Source of the DNA: Burkholderia sp.
GTDB taxonomy: Bacteria > Pseudomonadota > Gammaproteobacteria > Burkholderiales > Burkholderiaceae
Length of the DNA: 64,000 nucleotides
Direction: 5' to 3'
Assembly: GCA_040954445.1 (NCBI GenBank)
Contig: CP144361.1
Coordinates: forward strand, 930,001 to 994,000
Every line of letters starts with the position of its first letter. Position 1 is the first letter of the stretch. Positions 8,667 through 18,799 of this stretch are shown here, piece after piece. The notes below the pieces were generated by a model. That model made no database searches, was not told where the DNA came from, and was given only the letters and a program-made list of their open reading frames with translations. Position numbers and translations under genes: made by a program.

Positions 8667-9487
8667 ATTCCGCCGCAAGGCCTGTCGGCAGCACCGACCG
8701 TCCGGACCAGAGCGCGCGCATTGCGCTGATCACGGGTGCCGCCCGCTCCGACGGACAGGGTAAGATCGGCCGCGCGCTGGCGCTCGCCTTCGCCCGCCAC
8801 GGCTGGCAGGTAGCGCTGGCCGTCGACGACGAGGCTGCCCGCCCGGCTGCCCGGGCGCTGGCTGCCGAGGTCGAGGCGCTGGGCTGCCGTGCCGCCGTTC
8901 TGGTGGCCGACCTATCGAGCGAAACGGGTGCCACGGCCCTGGTTCCGGCATGCAGCACCACGCTCGGCGGGCCCGTCTGCGTGGTCTGCCATGGTGGTGG
9001 CGATCAAGCCCCGGTCGATGACGACACCAGCGGCGGCTACGCTTCGCTGCTGGCTTCGATGGCTCGCCACGTGGCCGCACCGATGGTGCTGGGCCGCACG
9101 CTGGCCGAGGCGACGCCCGAAGCTGCACGCGAGGACGAGACGCAACGTGCGGTGCTGATTCACCTGCTCGACGACGCGCTGTACCATCCCGCGCCCGAGC
9201 GGCTCTCGCATGCGCTGGCGCAGGCGGCGCTGCATCGCGCAACGAGCGCCCAGGCACTGGCGCTGGCACCGAAGGTGCGGGTCGCAGCGCTGGTGTACGG
9301 GCGCGCCCCGCATGTCGATGCACTGGCGGCGGCGGCTTGCTACCTGGCCGCCGCGCCGGGCGTCACTGGCGCCACGTTAAGCGTGGACGGCGGCGAGCAT
9401 TTCGCTCCGCTCGTGTCACCACCGGCCAACCCTGAGGAGCAGCGGCGCGCCGAGCGCGCCATTGCACGTGCTTGCACACCTATTTGA
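8667..9487 (+). pseudogene. FolM-like SDR oxidoreductase, split by ISx at codon 6
   Basis: The original start is ATG at 6759: codons 1-5 and the first base of codon 6 (MIDSA...) lie at 6759-6774, then come 1.9 kb of ISx, and the frame resumes at 8667 after the duplicated ATTCCGCCG. The body has an SDR Rossmann start (ALITGAARSDGQGKIG), DLSSETGA and the C-terminal VTGATLSVDGGE. The usual catalytic Tyr-x3-Lys appears as His-x3-Gln (LSHALAQAAL), so this member may never have been a reductase. Its place before folB, and the family (pteridine reductase-like), point to folate metabolism. An ATG inside the ISx end (8655, reading MQQR) is in frame with the body and could restart translation, but no ribosome site is evident. 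Confidence 0.85.
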
Positions 9488-9498
9488 CTGGACCGATC

Positions 9499-9903
9499 AT
9501 GTTTTCCGCCCTCCTGCACCCCAGGCTCGCTGACTGCCGCAGGCTCTATCTACGTGACCATGAGGTCTCCATGCGTATCGGCGCGTTCAAGAACGAGAAA
9601 CGGGGCGAACAGCGTGTCATGATTAACATCGACGTGTTCGTGCCGCTGTCCATGACCACCCCGCTCAAGGACAAGCTGCGCGAGGTGATCGACTACGATC
9701 TGATGAAGCAGGCCGTCGCGTATTGTATCGCGAGCGGCCATATCCACCTGCAGGAAACGCTGGGCGACTCCATCGCCGCACGCCTGCTCGTGCACCAAGC
9801 CGTGCGCGCGGTGCGCGTCTCCACCGAGAAACCGGACGCCTACCCCGATTGCGACGCAGTGGGCGTCGAAGTCTTTCGCATCAAGGACGAGGAGCGCGCA
9901 TGA
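9499..9903 (+). CDS. folB: Dihydroneopterin aldolase (FolB)-family protein
   Basis: 134 residues from ATG at 9499. FolB splits 7,8-dihydroneopterin to 6-hydroxymethyl-dihydropterin and glycolaldehyde in folate synthesis; cytoplasmic. Visible family features are the N-terminal strand ([19 protein letters not shown]), the Lys- and Asp-rich middle ([16 protein letters not shown]), the active-site region [17 protein letters not shown], and the C-terminal [21 protein letters not shown] start at 9472 would overlap the SDR stop and is less likely. The stop TGA overlaps the ttcA start (ATGA), which shows translational coupling. Confidence 0.88.
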   Translation: MFSALLHPRLADCRRLYLRDHEVSMRIGAFKNEKRGEQRVMINIDVFVPLSMTTPLKDKLREVIDYDLMKQAVAYCIASGHIHLQETLGDSIAARLLVHQAVRAVRVSTEKPDAYPDCDAVGVEVFRIKDEERA

Positions 9904-10880
9904 ATGCACCTCATACCCCCACACAACACGCGACCGTCGAGGCCGAGGTGGAAGCTGACCGCCGTGCGCTAACGCGCCAGGAACAGAAGAAAATCTACGA
10001 GAACAACAATCTGTTCAAGCGCATCGTGCGCCAGGTCGGCCAGGCGATCGGTGACTACAAAATGATCGAACAGGGCGACAAGGTGATGGTCTGCCTGTCG
10101 GGCGGAAAGGATAGCTACGCGATGCTCGACGTGCTGCTTCGCCTACGCGAGCGCGCTCTGATTAGCTTCGAAATCGTTGCCGTCAACCTCGACCAGAAAC
10201 AGCCGGGCTTTCCCGAGCACGTGCTGCCCGAGTACCTGCAGCAGGTAGGCGTGCCTTTCTACATCGAGAACCAAAACACTTACAGTATCGTCAAGCGGCT
10301 AGTCCCCGAGGGCAAGACTACTTGCTCGCTGTGCTCGCGGCTGCGCCGCGGCATCCTCTACCGCGTGGCGGGCGAGCTCGGCGCGACTAAGATTGCGCTC
10401 GGCCACCATCGTGACGATATCGTGCAAACCCTGCTGCTCAACATGTTCTATGGCGGCAAGCTCAAAGGCATGCCGCCTAAGCTACAGTCCGACGACGGTC
10501 GAAACGTGGTGATCCGCCCGCTCGCCTACGTGAAGGAAATGGACCTCGAGAAGTACTCCGAGCTACGCGCATTCCCGATCATCCCCTGCAACCTCTGTGG
10601 CAGCCAGCCGAACCTGAAGCGCGCCGAGATGAAGGCACTGATCCGCGAATGGGATAAGGGCTTCCCGGGCCGGGTCGACAACATGTTCAACGCGCTGTCG
10701 GCAGTAGTGCCTTCGCACCTGATGGACACTACGCTGTTCCCATTCAAGGATCTGCGCGCCACCGGCGCGCCCGATCCGACCGGCGACCTCTTCTTCGAAG
10801 GGGACCTTTGCGGCACCGATACGGGTGCCGGCAAGGGCGAGGGTCAGCCAATCTCGATCATACAGTTCGACGACTTGTAA
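9900..10880 (+). CDS. ttcA: tRNA 2-thiocytidine(32) synthetase TtcA
   Basis: 326-residue iron-sulfur PP-loop enzyme that thiolates C32 in certain tRNAs, using ATP and a sulfur donor. The PP-loop [10 protein letters not shown] is at about residues 65-74. Two CxxC pairs that hold the cluster are present: [10 protein letters not shown] and [31 protein letters not shown] is the typical TtcA segment. The ATG overlaps the folB stop by 4 bp, so the two form one transcript. ISx begins 8 bp after the stop, so any native terminator is missing. Confidence 0.95.
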   Translation: MNAPHTPTQHATVEAEVEADRRALTRQEQKKIYENNNLFKRIVRQVGQAIGDYKMIEQGDKVMVCLSGGKDSYAMLDVLLRLRERALISFEIVAVNLDQKQPGFPEHVLPEYLQQVGVPFYIENQNTYSIVKRLVPEGKTTCSLCSRLRRGILYRVAGELGATKIALGHHRDDIVQTLLLNMFYGGKLKGMPPKLQSDDGRNVVIRPLAYVKEMDLEKYSELRAFPIIPCNLCGSQPNLKRAEMKALIREWDKGFPGRVDNMFNALSAVVPSHLMDTTLFPFKDLRATGAPDPTGDLFFEGDLCGTDTGAGKGEGQPISIIQFDDL

Positions 10881-10888
10881 CAAAATTC

Positions 10889-11363
10889 GGCGTTGTTGCA
10901 TAAATCGAGCGAAAGCCGTTGACGTTTACGCGCAACGCTCGCCGGCCAGCACCCTATCAAGTCAGATTCCAGAGTAACTGCCTAATTTTTCCAAGAAAAT
11001 GCGCAAGGACATACACAAGCAAGGTGAGCCGGAAGGCACGCTACCGTGTCAGGAATTGGGCGGCCTATAATGCAGGCCTGATCAACCAGGGGAACGTGAC
11101 GATATAGATAGATGAAGCCGCCCCTGCCAGAATACCCGACGCCATACCCACACGTGGTCGCCCGTGTGTATACGGCGATACGCTGATTCAGGCATTACTT
11201 GGCGTGAAGACCGTCTATCGACTGACGTTGCGCGCCCTGCAAGGTTTCACCCAAAGTCTGCGTGATCTGGCCTTCCCGAGCTTGCCGGTGCCGAATTACA
11301 CCACACTCTGTCGCCGGGCAAAAACGCTTGATGTTGAACTGCCGATCCTTCGTAACAACGAAC
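10889..11363 (+). mobile_element. ISx 5' fragment
   Basis: It carries the left terminal repeat and the N-terminal third of the transposase gene. The start region is damaged (extra G near 11029, stop near 11105). It is cut where a reversed copy begins. Confidence 0.86.
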
Positions 11364-11862
11364 GGCGTTGTTGCATAAATCGAGCGCGAGGACGCAATGG
11401 CATCGGACGGGCATAATTCAGGCGATACGAACGGATTGCGGACGAGCGAGGTCCGCCATGCGGTTGATGACGCCGACGCGAACGGAGACCTCGGTCGCTT
11501 GCGCGGCGATGTGACGCGCCCAGAGACAGTGGCCGGTGAGGGTCTTGAACCGATACATCGCATTCTCGGCAAGCGATCGCCGGTGGTAGCCACTGTGTTG
11601 CTTCCATTCTCGACGACCGTCACGGGCAATTGCATCAACCGCGCCATTACGCCACGCCGCACCGGGCATATCCGCTGGCCAATGAGCGGCACCCTCGCGT
11701 GGCGGAATCGAAGGAATAGCACTGCGTGCAGCAATGGCCGCATGGCATGGCTTGGTGTCGTAGGCACCGTCACCGCCGATGACATCGATTTGTTCTTCGC
11801 GTGGAATCTGGTCGAGCAACTTGGCCAGAGCGTCACCGTCAGCCACATTTTGATGCGTCATT
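11364..11862 (-). mobile_element. ISx 3' fragment, reversed
   Basis: It runs from the right terminal repeat through about 150 C-terminal transposase codons, then breaks at the edge of a TTGATC-type small repeat. It forms a tail-to-tail joint with the preceding fragment. Confidence 0.86.
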
Positions 11863-11922
11863 TTATCCAAAATTCGTTATCTTGAAATTTGAAAATCGTC
11901 CCTTATGTGATGAGGCATGGCG
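11863..11922 (+). repeat. TTGATC repeat family, left-half copy
   Basis: The segment ATCTTGAAATTTGAAAATCG (near 11880-11899) matches the left arm of the 113-bp TA-targeted repeat (full copies at 19956 and 48452). The tip is altered (TTATCC for TTGATC), and the right arm is missing or unrecognisable. Confidence 0.65.
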
Positions 11923-12126
11923 TTGTCTACAGAAATCACCATAACGTGTCGCTCTCTATTTCATGCACAAACCAATTCGTTATGCAGTTTTAGTAAAGTT
12001 CGCGTATTTCTAATCAATACAACGAAACACCCTGCGTTAAACCACCTCGCGTCAAACCAACCGTGTGGCGACGCTTCCGGAATGCGTCGCGGGCAGGGGC
12101 GGACACCGGAATGCCTTCGAATTCCC
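11923..12126. other. Intergenic DNA between small repeat and scoB
   Basis: AT-richer than the genes and without a convincing frame. It contains one clear inverted repeat (12068-12090), listed separately. It is likely the 3' flank of scoB plus debris. Confidence 0.4.
12068..12090 (-). terminator. Hairpin downstream of scoB
   Basis: GCGACGC-TTCCGGAAT-GCGTCGC forms a 7-bp perfect stem about 37 bp past the scoB stop. No T-run follows on the minus strand, so intrinsic termination is uncertain; it may only protect the 3' end. Confidence 0.4.
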
Positions 12127-12768
12127 TCAAGACACGGCGCTGACGTCCAGCGGTGCACCCGTCTTGGCTTTGATCTCATCGACGCTCACGCCCTCGGCCA
12201 GCTCGACCAGCTTGAGGCCGGTCTCGGTTACCTCGATCACGCCCAGGTCGGTGATGATGTTGTTGACCACCCCCACGCCAGTCAGCGGAAGGTTGCATTC
12301 CTCGAGGATCTTGTGCTGGTCACACTTCACAACGTGCTCCATCAGTACTACCACGCGCTTGACGCCGGCCACCAGATCCATCGCGCCGCCCATGCCTTTG
12401 ATCATCTTTCCGGGGATCATCCAGTTCGATAGATCGCCCTTCTTGCTGACCTGCATCGCGCCGAGGATCGCCAGATTGATGTGACCACCACGAATCATCG
12501 CGAACGAATCAGCCGAGGAGAAGATCGAGGAGCCTGGCAGGGTCGTCACGGTCTGCTTGCTAGCATTGATTAGGTCCGCGTCAATTTCCTCCTCAGTCGG
12601 CAAGGGTCCGATACCGAGCAGGCCGTTCTCCGAATGCAACCAGACCTCAACGCTAGCCGGCACGTGGTTTGCCACCAAGGTCGGCAGGCCGATGCCGAGG
12701 TTCACGTAGAAGCCGTCCTGCAGTTCCTTCGCCGCGCGCGCGGCCATCTGGTCACGATTCCAAGCCAT
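12127..12768 (-). CDS. scoB: 3-oxoacid CoA-transferase subunit B
   Basis: 213 residues, the beta subunit of succinyl-CoA:3-ketoacid (or acetate) CoA-transferase, which activates acetoacetate by moving CoA from succinyl-CoA. The active-site Glu lies in [10 protein letters not shown]. Other family marks are [17 protein letters not shown] near the start and the [15 protein letters not shown] and [16 protein letters not shown] motifs. ATG at 12768 gives the usual length. The scoA stop lies 1 bp upstream, so the two are translated from one message. Confidence 0.93.
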   Translation of the reverse strand: MAWNRDQMAARAAKELQDGFYVNLGIGLPTLVANHVPASVEVWLHSENGLLGIGPLPTEEEIDADLINASKQTVTTLPGSSIFSSADSFAMIRGGHINLAILGAMQVSKKGDLSNWMIPGKMIKGMGGAMDLVAGVKRVVVLMEHVVKCDQHKILEECNLPLTGVGVVNNIITDLGVIEVTETGLKLVELAEGVSVDEIKAKTGAPLDVSAVS

Positions 12769-12769
12769 G

Positions 12770-13474
12770 TCAGTCTCCTTTTGTGCGCACCACGCGTTGC
12801 TCAATGCGTTTTTCAGGCGTCGCGTTCAGCACCAGGCGCTGGACGAAGATCCCCGGCGTATGGATGTGGTCCGGATCGAGCTCGCCGTTCTTGACGATCT
12901 CCTCGACTTCCGCCACCGTGATACGCCCCGCCATCGCGCACATCGGGTTGAAATTGCGTGCGGTACGGCGATAGATCAGGTTGCCCGACTTGTCGGCTTT
13001 CCAGGCCTTGACCAGGGCGACGTCGGCCGTCAGCGAGGGCTCCAGCACATAGTGCTTGTCGCCGAACTGGCAGGTTTCTTTGCCCTCGGCAATCACGGTA
13101 CCGAAACCGGTATTGGTGAAGAATGCGGGGATCCCGGCACCGCCGGCGCGTAGCTTTTCGGCTAGGGTGCCCTGCGGCGTGAATTCAAGCTCGAGCTCGC
13201 CGGCCAGGTATTGGCGCTCGAACTCCTTGTTCTCGCCCACGTAGGACGAAATCATCTTACGGATCTGTCGCGTCACGAGCAGCAGGCCGAGGCCGAAACC
13301 ATCGACACCGGCGTTGTTGCTGATACAGGTAATGCCGTTCACACCGCTGTCACGCAGCGCGGCGATTAGCGCCTCGGGGATGCCGCATAAGCCGAAGCCA
13401 CCGACCGCGAAGGTCTGGCCATCCGCGATGACGCCCTCGAGCGCGGCAGCTGCGCTTGGATAGATCTTGTTCAT
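12770..13474 (-). CDS. scoA: 3-oxoacid CoA-transferase subunit A
   Basis: 234 residues, the alpha subunit that pairs with ScoB. Visible marks are [17 protein letters not shown] (CoA-binding, residues about 22-38), [16 protein letters not shown], and [16 protein letters not shown]. The ATG at 13474 has upstream GAAGGGAC as a weak ribosome site. A 17-bp inverted repeat lies 24 bp upstream and may be an operator. It is first in the scoA-scoB unit. Confidence 0.93.
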   Translation of the reverse strand: MNKIYPSAAAALEGVIADGQTFAVGGFGLCGIPEALIAALRDSGVNGITCISNNAGVDGFGLGLLLVTRQIRKMISSYVGENKEFERQYLAGELELEFTPQGTLAEKLRAGGAGIPAFFTNTGFGTVIAEGKETCQFGDKHYVLEPSLTADVALVKAWKADKSGNLIYRRTARNFNPMCAMAGRITVAEVEEIVKNGELDPDHIHTPGIFVQRLVLNATPEKRIEQRVVRTKGD

Positions 13475-13497
13475 GTTTCTGTCCCTTCTTATATGGC

Positions 13498-13514
13498 AAC
13501 CAGTCGAACTGGTT
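13498..13514. promoter_or_regulatory. Inverted repeat upstream of scoA, candidate operator
   Basis: AACCAGTCGAACTGGTT is a perfect 7-3-7 inverted repeat 24 bp before the scoA start. Its position suits a regulator-binding site. No regulator gene is adjacent, so its partner is unknown. Confidence 0.4.
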
Positions 13515-13576
13515 CTCGATGCACGACAAACCCACCGTATCATTCTAGACACACTTCGATGATCCTGCCTTGAAGG

Positions 13577-14668
13577 GACCTTGTTGCATCAATCGAGCGA
13601 GATCTGTTGACGTTTACGCGCAACGATCGCGGGGCCAGCCTCCTATCAAGTCAGATTCCAGAGTAACTGCCTAATTTTTGCCAAGAAAATGGGCAAGGAC
13701 ATACACAAGAAAGGTGAGCCGAAGGCACGCTACCGTGTCAGGAATTGAGCGGCCTATAATGAAGACCTGATCAACCGTGGGAACGTGACGATATGGATAA
13801 ATGAAGCCGTCCTTGCCAAAATAACCGATGCCATACCCACACGTGGTCGCCCGTGTGTATACGGCGATACGCTGATTCAGGCATTACTTGGCGTGAAGAC
13901 CGTCTATCGACGGACGTTGCGCGCCCTGCAAGGTTTTACCCAAAGTCTGCGCGATCTGGCTTTTCCGAGCTTGCCGGTGCCGAATTACACCACGCTCTGT
14001 CGCCGGGCAAAAACGCTTGATGTCGAACTGCCGATCCTTCGTGACAATGAACCGATCCATCTGGTTGTCGACAGCACCGGTCTGAAGGTCCATGGAGAAG
14101 GTGAATGGAAGGGTGCGCCAGCACGGCTACTCGAAGCGGCGCACGTGGCCGTAAAGCTCATCTCGCGCTCAACGCGAATACGGGTCAAGTGCATGCCGCG
14201 CTAATGACGCATCAGAATGTGCCTGACGGTGACGCTCTGGCCAGAGTTGCTCGACCAGATTCCACGCGACGAAAAAATCGATGTTATCGGCGGTGACGGT
14301 GCCTACGACACCAAGCCATGCCATGCAGACATTGCTGCACGCAGTGCTGTTCCTTCGATTCCGCCACGCGAGGGTGCCGCCCATTGGCCAGCGGATAAGT
14401 CCGGTGCGGCGTGGCGTAACGGCGCGGTTGATGCAATTGCCCGTGACGGTCGTCGATCGAGAGTGGAAGAAAGACAGTGGCTACCACCGGCAATCGCTTT
14501 CCGAGAATTCGATGTATCGGTTCCAGACCCTTACCGGCAACTTTCTCTGGGCGCATCGGCGTCATCAACCGCATGGCGGACCTCGCTCGTCCGCAATCCG
14601 TTCGTATCGCCTGAAATTATGCCCGTCGATGCCATTGCGTCCTCGCGCTCGATTTATGCAACAACGCC
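13577..14668 (+). mobile_element. ISx copy, decayed
   Basis: The left tip is altered (GACCTTGTTG), the right tip is intact. The transposase gene (13689-14614) has a stop near 13748, frameshifts near 14113 and 14243, and a C-terminal deletion near 14555. No 9-bp duplication is seen, so one flank has been rearranged. Confidence 0.85.
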
Positions 14669-14915
14669 ATGCGCGTTGCGTCGATCTTCCCGTATACAAT
14701 GTCCTGCCTGCGTCTCGTCTCCAGCGTTGCTGGCCGAATGCGATGAAGCGTGGATGGACCGGAAAAATCTATTTCAACATGAACGCCTGACCCGAGCATC
14801 ACGGTGGAATGGCCTGCTTTTTTGACAGAAAAAAGTTGCACAGCCCTCTTTGCTATTCACGCAATGTACCGATTAGTGAAGGTGTTGCACTTCAGATTTG
14901 AGGCCACCGCGCCCC
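14669..14915 (+). other. Upstream region of murJ
   Basis: No frame worth naming. It presumably holds the murJ promoter. The sequence GTATACAAT (near 14691) resembles a -10 box but has no well-placed -35. The rpsT gene often found beside murJ in this family is not here. Confidence 0.35.
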
Positions 14916-16457
14916 ATGAATTTATTTCGAGCCTTGCTGACGGTCAGCGGCTTCACGCTCTTGTCGCGCGTAACCGGTCTGGCCCGTGAGACGCTGATCG
15001 CGCGAGCGTTCGGCGCCAGCCAATATACCGACGCCTTCTACGTCGCGTTCCGCATCCCGAACCTGCTGCGCCGGCTGGCGGCCGAGGGTGCGTTTTCGCA
15101 GGCCTTCGTGCCGATCCTTGCGGAATTCAAGAACCAGAAGGGGCATGACGCTACCAAGACGCTGGTCGACGCGATGTCTACCGTGCTGGCCTGGGCGCTT
15201 GCACTCCTGTCGCTGGGCGGGGTAGCCGGCGCGGCCTGGGTAGTCTATGCGGTGGCCCCGGGCCTGTGCGCCAACGGCCAGGCCTTCCCCCTGGCGGTGA
15301 CGATGACGCGGATCATGTTCCCGTACATTCTCTTCATCTCGCTGACTACGCTGGCCTCGGGCGTGCTCAACACCTACAAGAAGTTTTCGCTGCCGGCCTT
15401 TGCGCCAGTGCTGCTGAACGTCTCCTTCATCGGCGCGGTCGCTTTCGTCGCGCCGCACCTGAAGATGCCGGTCTATACGCTGGCCTGGGCCGTAGTCGTC
15501 GGCGGGCTGCTGCAGTTCGTGGTACAGTGGCCGGGCTTGAAGCGCATCGACATGGTGCCGCGTATTGGCCTGAAACTCGGGCGCGCGCTGGCCCACCCGG
15601 GCGTCAAGCGGATACTGGCCAAGATGGTGCCGGCCACCTTCGCGGTCTCGGTGGCCCAGCTTTCACTGATCATCAATACCAATATCGCCTCGCGGCTGGG
15701 GCAGGGCGCAGTGTCCTGGATCAACTACGCCGACCGCCTGATGGAATTCCCTACCGCGCTACTTGGCGTGGCGCTCGGCACTATACTGCTGCCGAGCCTG
15801 TCGAAGGCGCACGTCGACGCCGACGCGACCGAGTACTCGGCCCTGCTCGACTGGGGCCTACGCGTAACCTTTTTGCTCGCCGCACCCAGCGCGCTGGGCC
15901 TGCTGGTATTCGCCGAGCCGCTCACTGCTACGCTGTTCAACTACGGCAAGTTCGACGCGCACACGGTAGAGATGGTGGCACGCGCGCTGGCCGCCTATGG
16001 CATCGGCCTAGTCGGCATCATCCTGATCAAAATCCTCGCACCGGGCTTCTACGCCAAACAGGACATCAAGACGCCGGTGAAGATCGCGATCGTGGTGCTG
16101 GTCGTCACCCAGCTGTTGAATTACGTGTTCGTGCCGATCTTCGGCCATGCGGGCCTGACGCTCAGCATCGGGGTGGGTACCTCGCTCAATTCACTGCTGC
16201 TGTTCATCGGGCTGCGCCGGCGCGGCATCTACCAGCCCTCGCCGGGCTGGTTGCGCTTCTTCCTGCAACTGCTCGGTACCTCGCTGGTGCTGGCTGGCGT
16301 GATGCACTGGTTCGCGATCAGCTTCGACTGGACCGGGATGCGCGCAGAGCCACTGGCGCGCATCGCGTTGACTGTCGCGAGCCTGATCCTGTTCGCCGCA
16401 CTATATTTCGGTATGTTGTGGCTCATGAGCTTCAACTACGCGTATTTTCACCGCTGA
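14916..16457 (+). CDS. murJ: Lipid II flippase MurJ
   Basis: 513-residue inner-membrane protein of the MOP superfamily that moves lipid-linked peptidoglycan precursor across the membrane; essential in most bacteria. The family start MNLFRALLTVSGFTLLSRVTG is visible (residues 1-20, conserved Arg after LLS), followed by ARETLIARAFGASQYTDAF, RIPNLLRRLAAEGAFSQAF and about 14 hydrophobic segments. ATG at 14916 matches the family start. The stop is intact at 16457 and ISx begins 37 bp later. Confidence 0.95.
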   Translation: MNLFRALLTVSGFTLLSRVTGLARETLIARAFGASQYTDAFYVAFRIPNLLRRLAAEGAFSQAFVPILAEFKNQKGHDATKTLVDAMSTVLAWALALLSLGGVAGAAWVVYAVAPGLCANGQAFPLAVTMTRIMFPYILFISLTTLASGVLNTYKKFSLPAFAPVLLNVSFIGAVAFVAPHLKMPVYTLAWAVVVGGLLQFVVQWPGLKRIDMVPRIGLKLGRALAHPGVKRILAKMVPATFAVSVAQLSLIINTNIASRLGQGAVSWINYADRLMEFPTALLGVALGTILLPSLSKAHVDADATEYSALLDWGLRVTFLLAAPSALGLLVFAEPLTATLFNYGKFDAHTVEMVARALAAYGIGLVGIILIKILAPGFYAKQDIKTPVKIAIVVLVVTQLLNYVFVPIFGHAGLTLSIGVGTSLNSLLLFIGLRRRGIYQPSPGWLRFFLQLLGTSLVLAGVMHWFAISFDWTGMRAEPLARIALTVASLILFAALYFGMLWLMSFNYAYFHR

Positions 16458-16494
16458 GCTTACCCTGAATTGTGCTCCTCATTCGGAGTTGTGG

Positions 16495-17617
16495 GGCGTT
16501 GTTGCATAAATCGAGCGAGATCCGTGGACGTTTACGCGCAACGGTCGCGGGGCCAGCCCCCTATCAAGTCAGATTCCAGAGTAACTGCCTAATTCTTTTC
16601 AAGAATTAGGCGCAAGGACATACACAAGAAAGGTGAGCCGAAGGCACGCTACCGTGCCAGGAATTGGGCGGTCTATAATACAGGTCTGATCAACCTGGGG
16701 AACGTAACAATATGGATAGATGAAGCCCTCCTTGCCAGAATACCCGATGCCATACCCACACGTGGTCGCCCGTGTCTATACGGCGATACGCTGATTCAGA
16801 CATTACTTGGCGTGAAGACCGTCTATCGACTAACGTTGCGCGCCCTGCAAGGTTTCACCCAAAGTCTGCGCGATCTGGCCTTCCCGAGCTTGCCGGTGCC
16901 GAATACACCACGCTCTGTCGCCGGGCAAAAACGCTTGATGTCGAACTGCCGATCCTTCGTGACAATGAACCGATATATCTGGTTGTCGACAGCACCGGTC
17001 TGAAGGTCTATGGAGAAGGTGAATGGAAGGTGCGCCAGCACGGCTACTCGAAGCGGCGCACGTGGCGTAAAGTCCATCTCGCGCTCAACGCGAATACGGG
17101 TCAAGTGCATGCCGCGCTAATGACGAATCAGAATGTGGCTGACGGTGACGCTCTGGCCAAGTTGCTCGACCAGATTCCACGCGAAGAACAAATCGATGTC
17201 ATCGGCGGTGATGGTGCCTACGACACCAAGCCATGCTATGCGGCCATTGCTGCACGCAGTGCTATTCCTTCGATTCCGCCACGCGAGGGTGCCGTTCATT
17301 GGCCAGCGGATATGCCCGGTGCGGCGTGGCGTAATGGCGCGTTTGATGCAATTGCCCGTGACGGTCGTCGAGAATGGAAGCAAGACAGTGGCTACCACCG
17401 CCGATCGCTTGCCGAGAATGCGCTCTATCGGTTCAAGACCCTCACCGGCAACTGTCTCTTGGCGCGTCACATCGCCTCGCAGGCGACCGAGGTCTCCATT
17501 CGCGTCGGCGTCATCAACCGTATGGCGGACCTCGCTCGTCCGCAATCCGTTCGTATGGCCTAAAATTATGCCTGTCGATGCTATTGCATCCTCACACTCG
17601 ATTTATGCAACAACGCC
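16495..17617 (+). mobile_element. ISx copy, full length, transposase broken
   Basis: 1123 bp with both ends intact. The start codon region reads GAATTAGGCGC instead of GAAAATGCGC, and one base is lost at AATACACC (near 16904), so no full transposase is made. It is the first of four ISx segments joined end to end up to 19922. Confidence 0.9.
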
Positions 17618-18366
17618 CCGCATGGCATGGCTTGGTGTCGTAGGCACCGTCACCGCCGATGACATCGATTTGTTCGGCGTGTGGAATCTGGTCGAGCAAC
17701 TTGGCCAGAGCGTCACCGTCAGCCACATTCTGATTCGTCATTAGCGCGGCATGCACTTGACCTGTATTCGCGTTGAGCGCGAGATGGACTTTACGCCACG
17801 TGCGCCGCTTCGAGTAGCCGTGCTGGCGCACCTTCCATTCACCTTCTCCATAGACCTTCAGACCGGTGCTGTCGACAACCAGATATATCGGTTCATTGTC
17901 ACGAAGGATCGGCAGTTCGACATCAAGCGTTTTTGCCCGGCGACAGAGCGTGGTGTAATTCGGCACCGGCAAGCTCGGGAAGGCCAAATCGCGCAGACTT
18001 TTGGTGAAACCTTGCAGGGCGCGCAAGGTCAGTCGATAGACGGTCTTCACGCCAAGTAATGCCTGAATCAGCGTATCGCCGTATAGACACGGGCGACCAC
18101 GTGTGGGTATGGCATCGGGTATTCTGGCAAGGACGGCTTCATCTATCCATATTGTTACGTTCCCCCGGTTGATCAGGCCTTCATTATAGGCCGCCCAATT
18201 CCTGACACGGTAGCGTGCCTTCGGATCACCTTTCTTGTGTATGTCCTTGCGCATTTTCTTGGCAAAAATTAGGCAGTTACTCTGGAATCTGACTTGATAG
18301 GAGGCTGGCCCCGCGACCGTTGCGCGTAAACGTCAACGGATCTCGCTCGATTTATGCAACAACGCC
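17618..18366 (-). mobile_element. ISx 5' two-thirds, reversed
   Basis: Reverse copy from the middle of the transposase gene to the left terminal repeat (18366). About 210 N-terminal transposase codons are open but the catalytic Glu region is missing. It makes a long inverted repeat with its neighbours. Confidence 0.9.
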
Positions 18367-18799
18367 GATCCTTCGTGACAATGAACCGATCCATCTGGTT
18401 GTCGACAGCACCGGTCTGAAGGTCCATGGAGAAGGTGAATGGAAGGTGTGCGCCAGCACGGCTACTCGAAGCGGCACACGTGGCGTAAAGCCCATCTCGC
18501 GCTTAACGCGAATACGGGTCAAGTGCATGTCTCGCTAATGACGAATCAAAATGCGGCTGACGGTGACGCTCTGGCCAAGTTGCTCAACCAGATTCCACAC
18601 GCCGAACAAATCGATGTCATCGGCGGTAATGGTACCTACGACACCAAGCCATGCCATGTGGCCATTGCTGCACGCAGTGCTATTCCTTCGATTCCGCCAC
18701 GCGAGGGTGCCGTTCATTGGCCAGCGGATATGCCCGGCGCGGCGTGGCGTAATGGCGCGGTTGATGCAATTGCCCGTGACGGTTGTCGAGCATGGAAGT
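18367..18799 (+). mobile_element. ISx internal fragment
   Basis: Middle part of the transposase gene only (from the codons before the first catalytic Asp to just before the Glu), bounded on both sides by ISx tips. It has an extra base near 18449. Confidence 0.88.

Noticed and set aside
6759..8675. An 8-bp target duplication for ISx
   Set aside because: Checking 3935-5057 and 43348-44476 gives nine bases each; ATTCCGCC extends to ATTCCGCCG on both sides.
8180..9487. A 435-codon fused frame joining out-of-frame ISx sequence to the SDR body
   Set aside because: The first half is a shifted reading of the transposase gene. Only the part after 8667 is SDR. A short MQQR start is possible, but not the long fusion.
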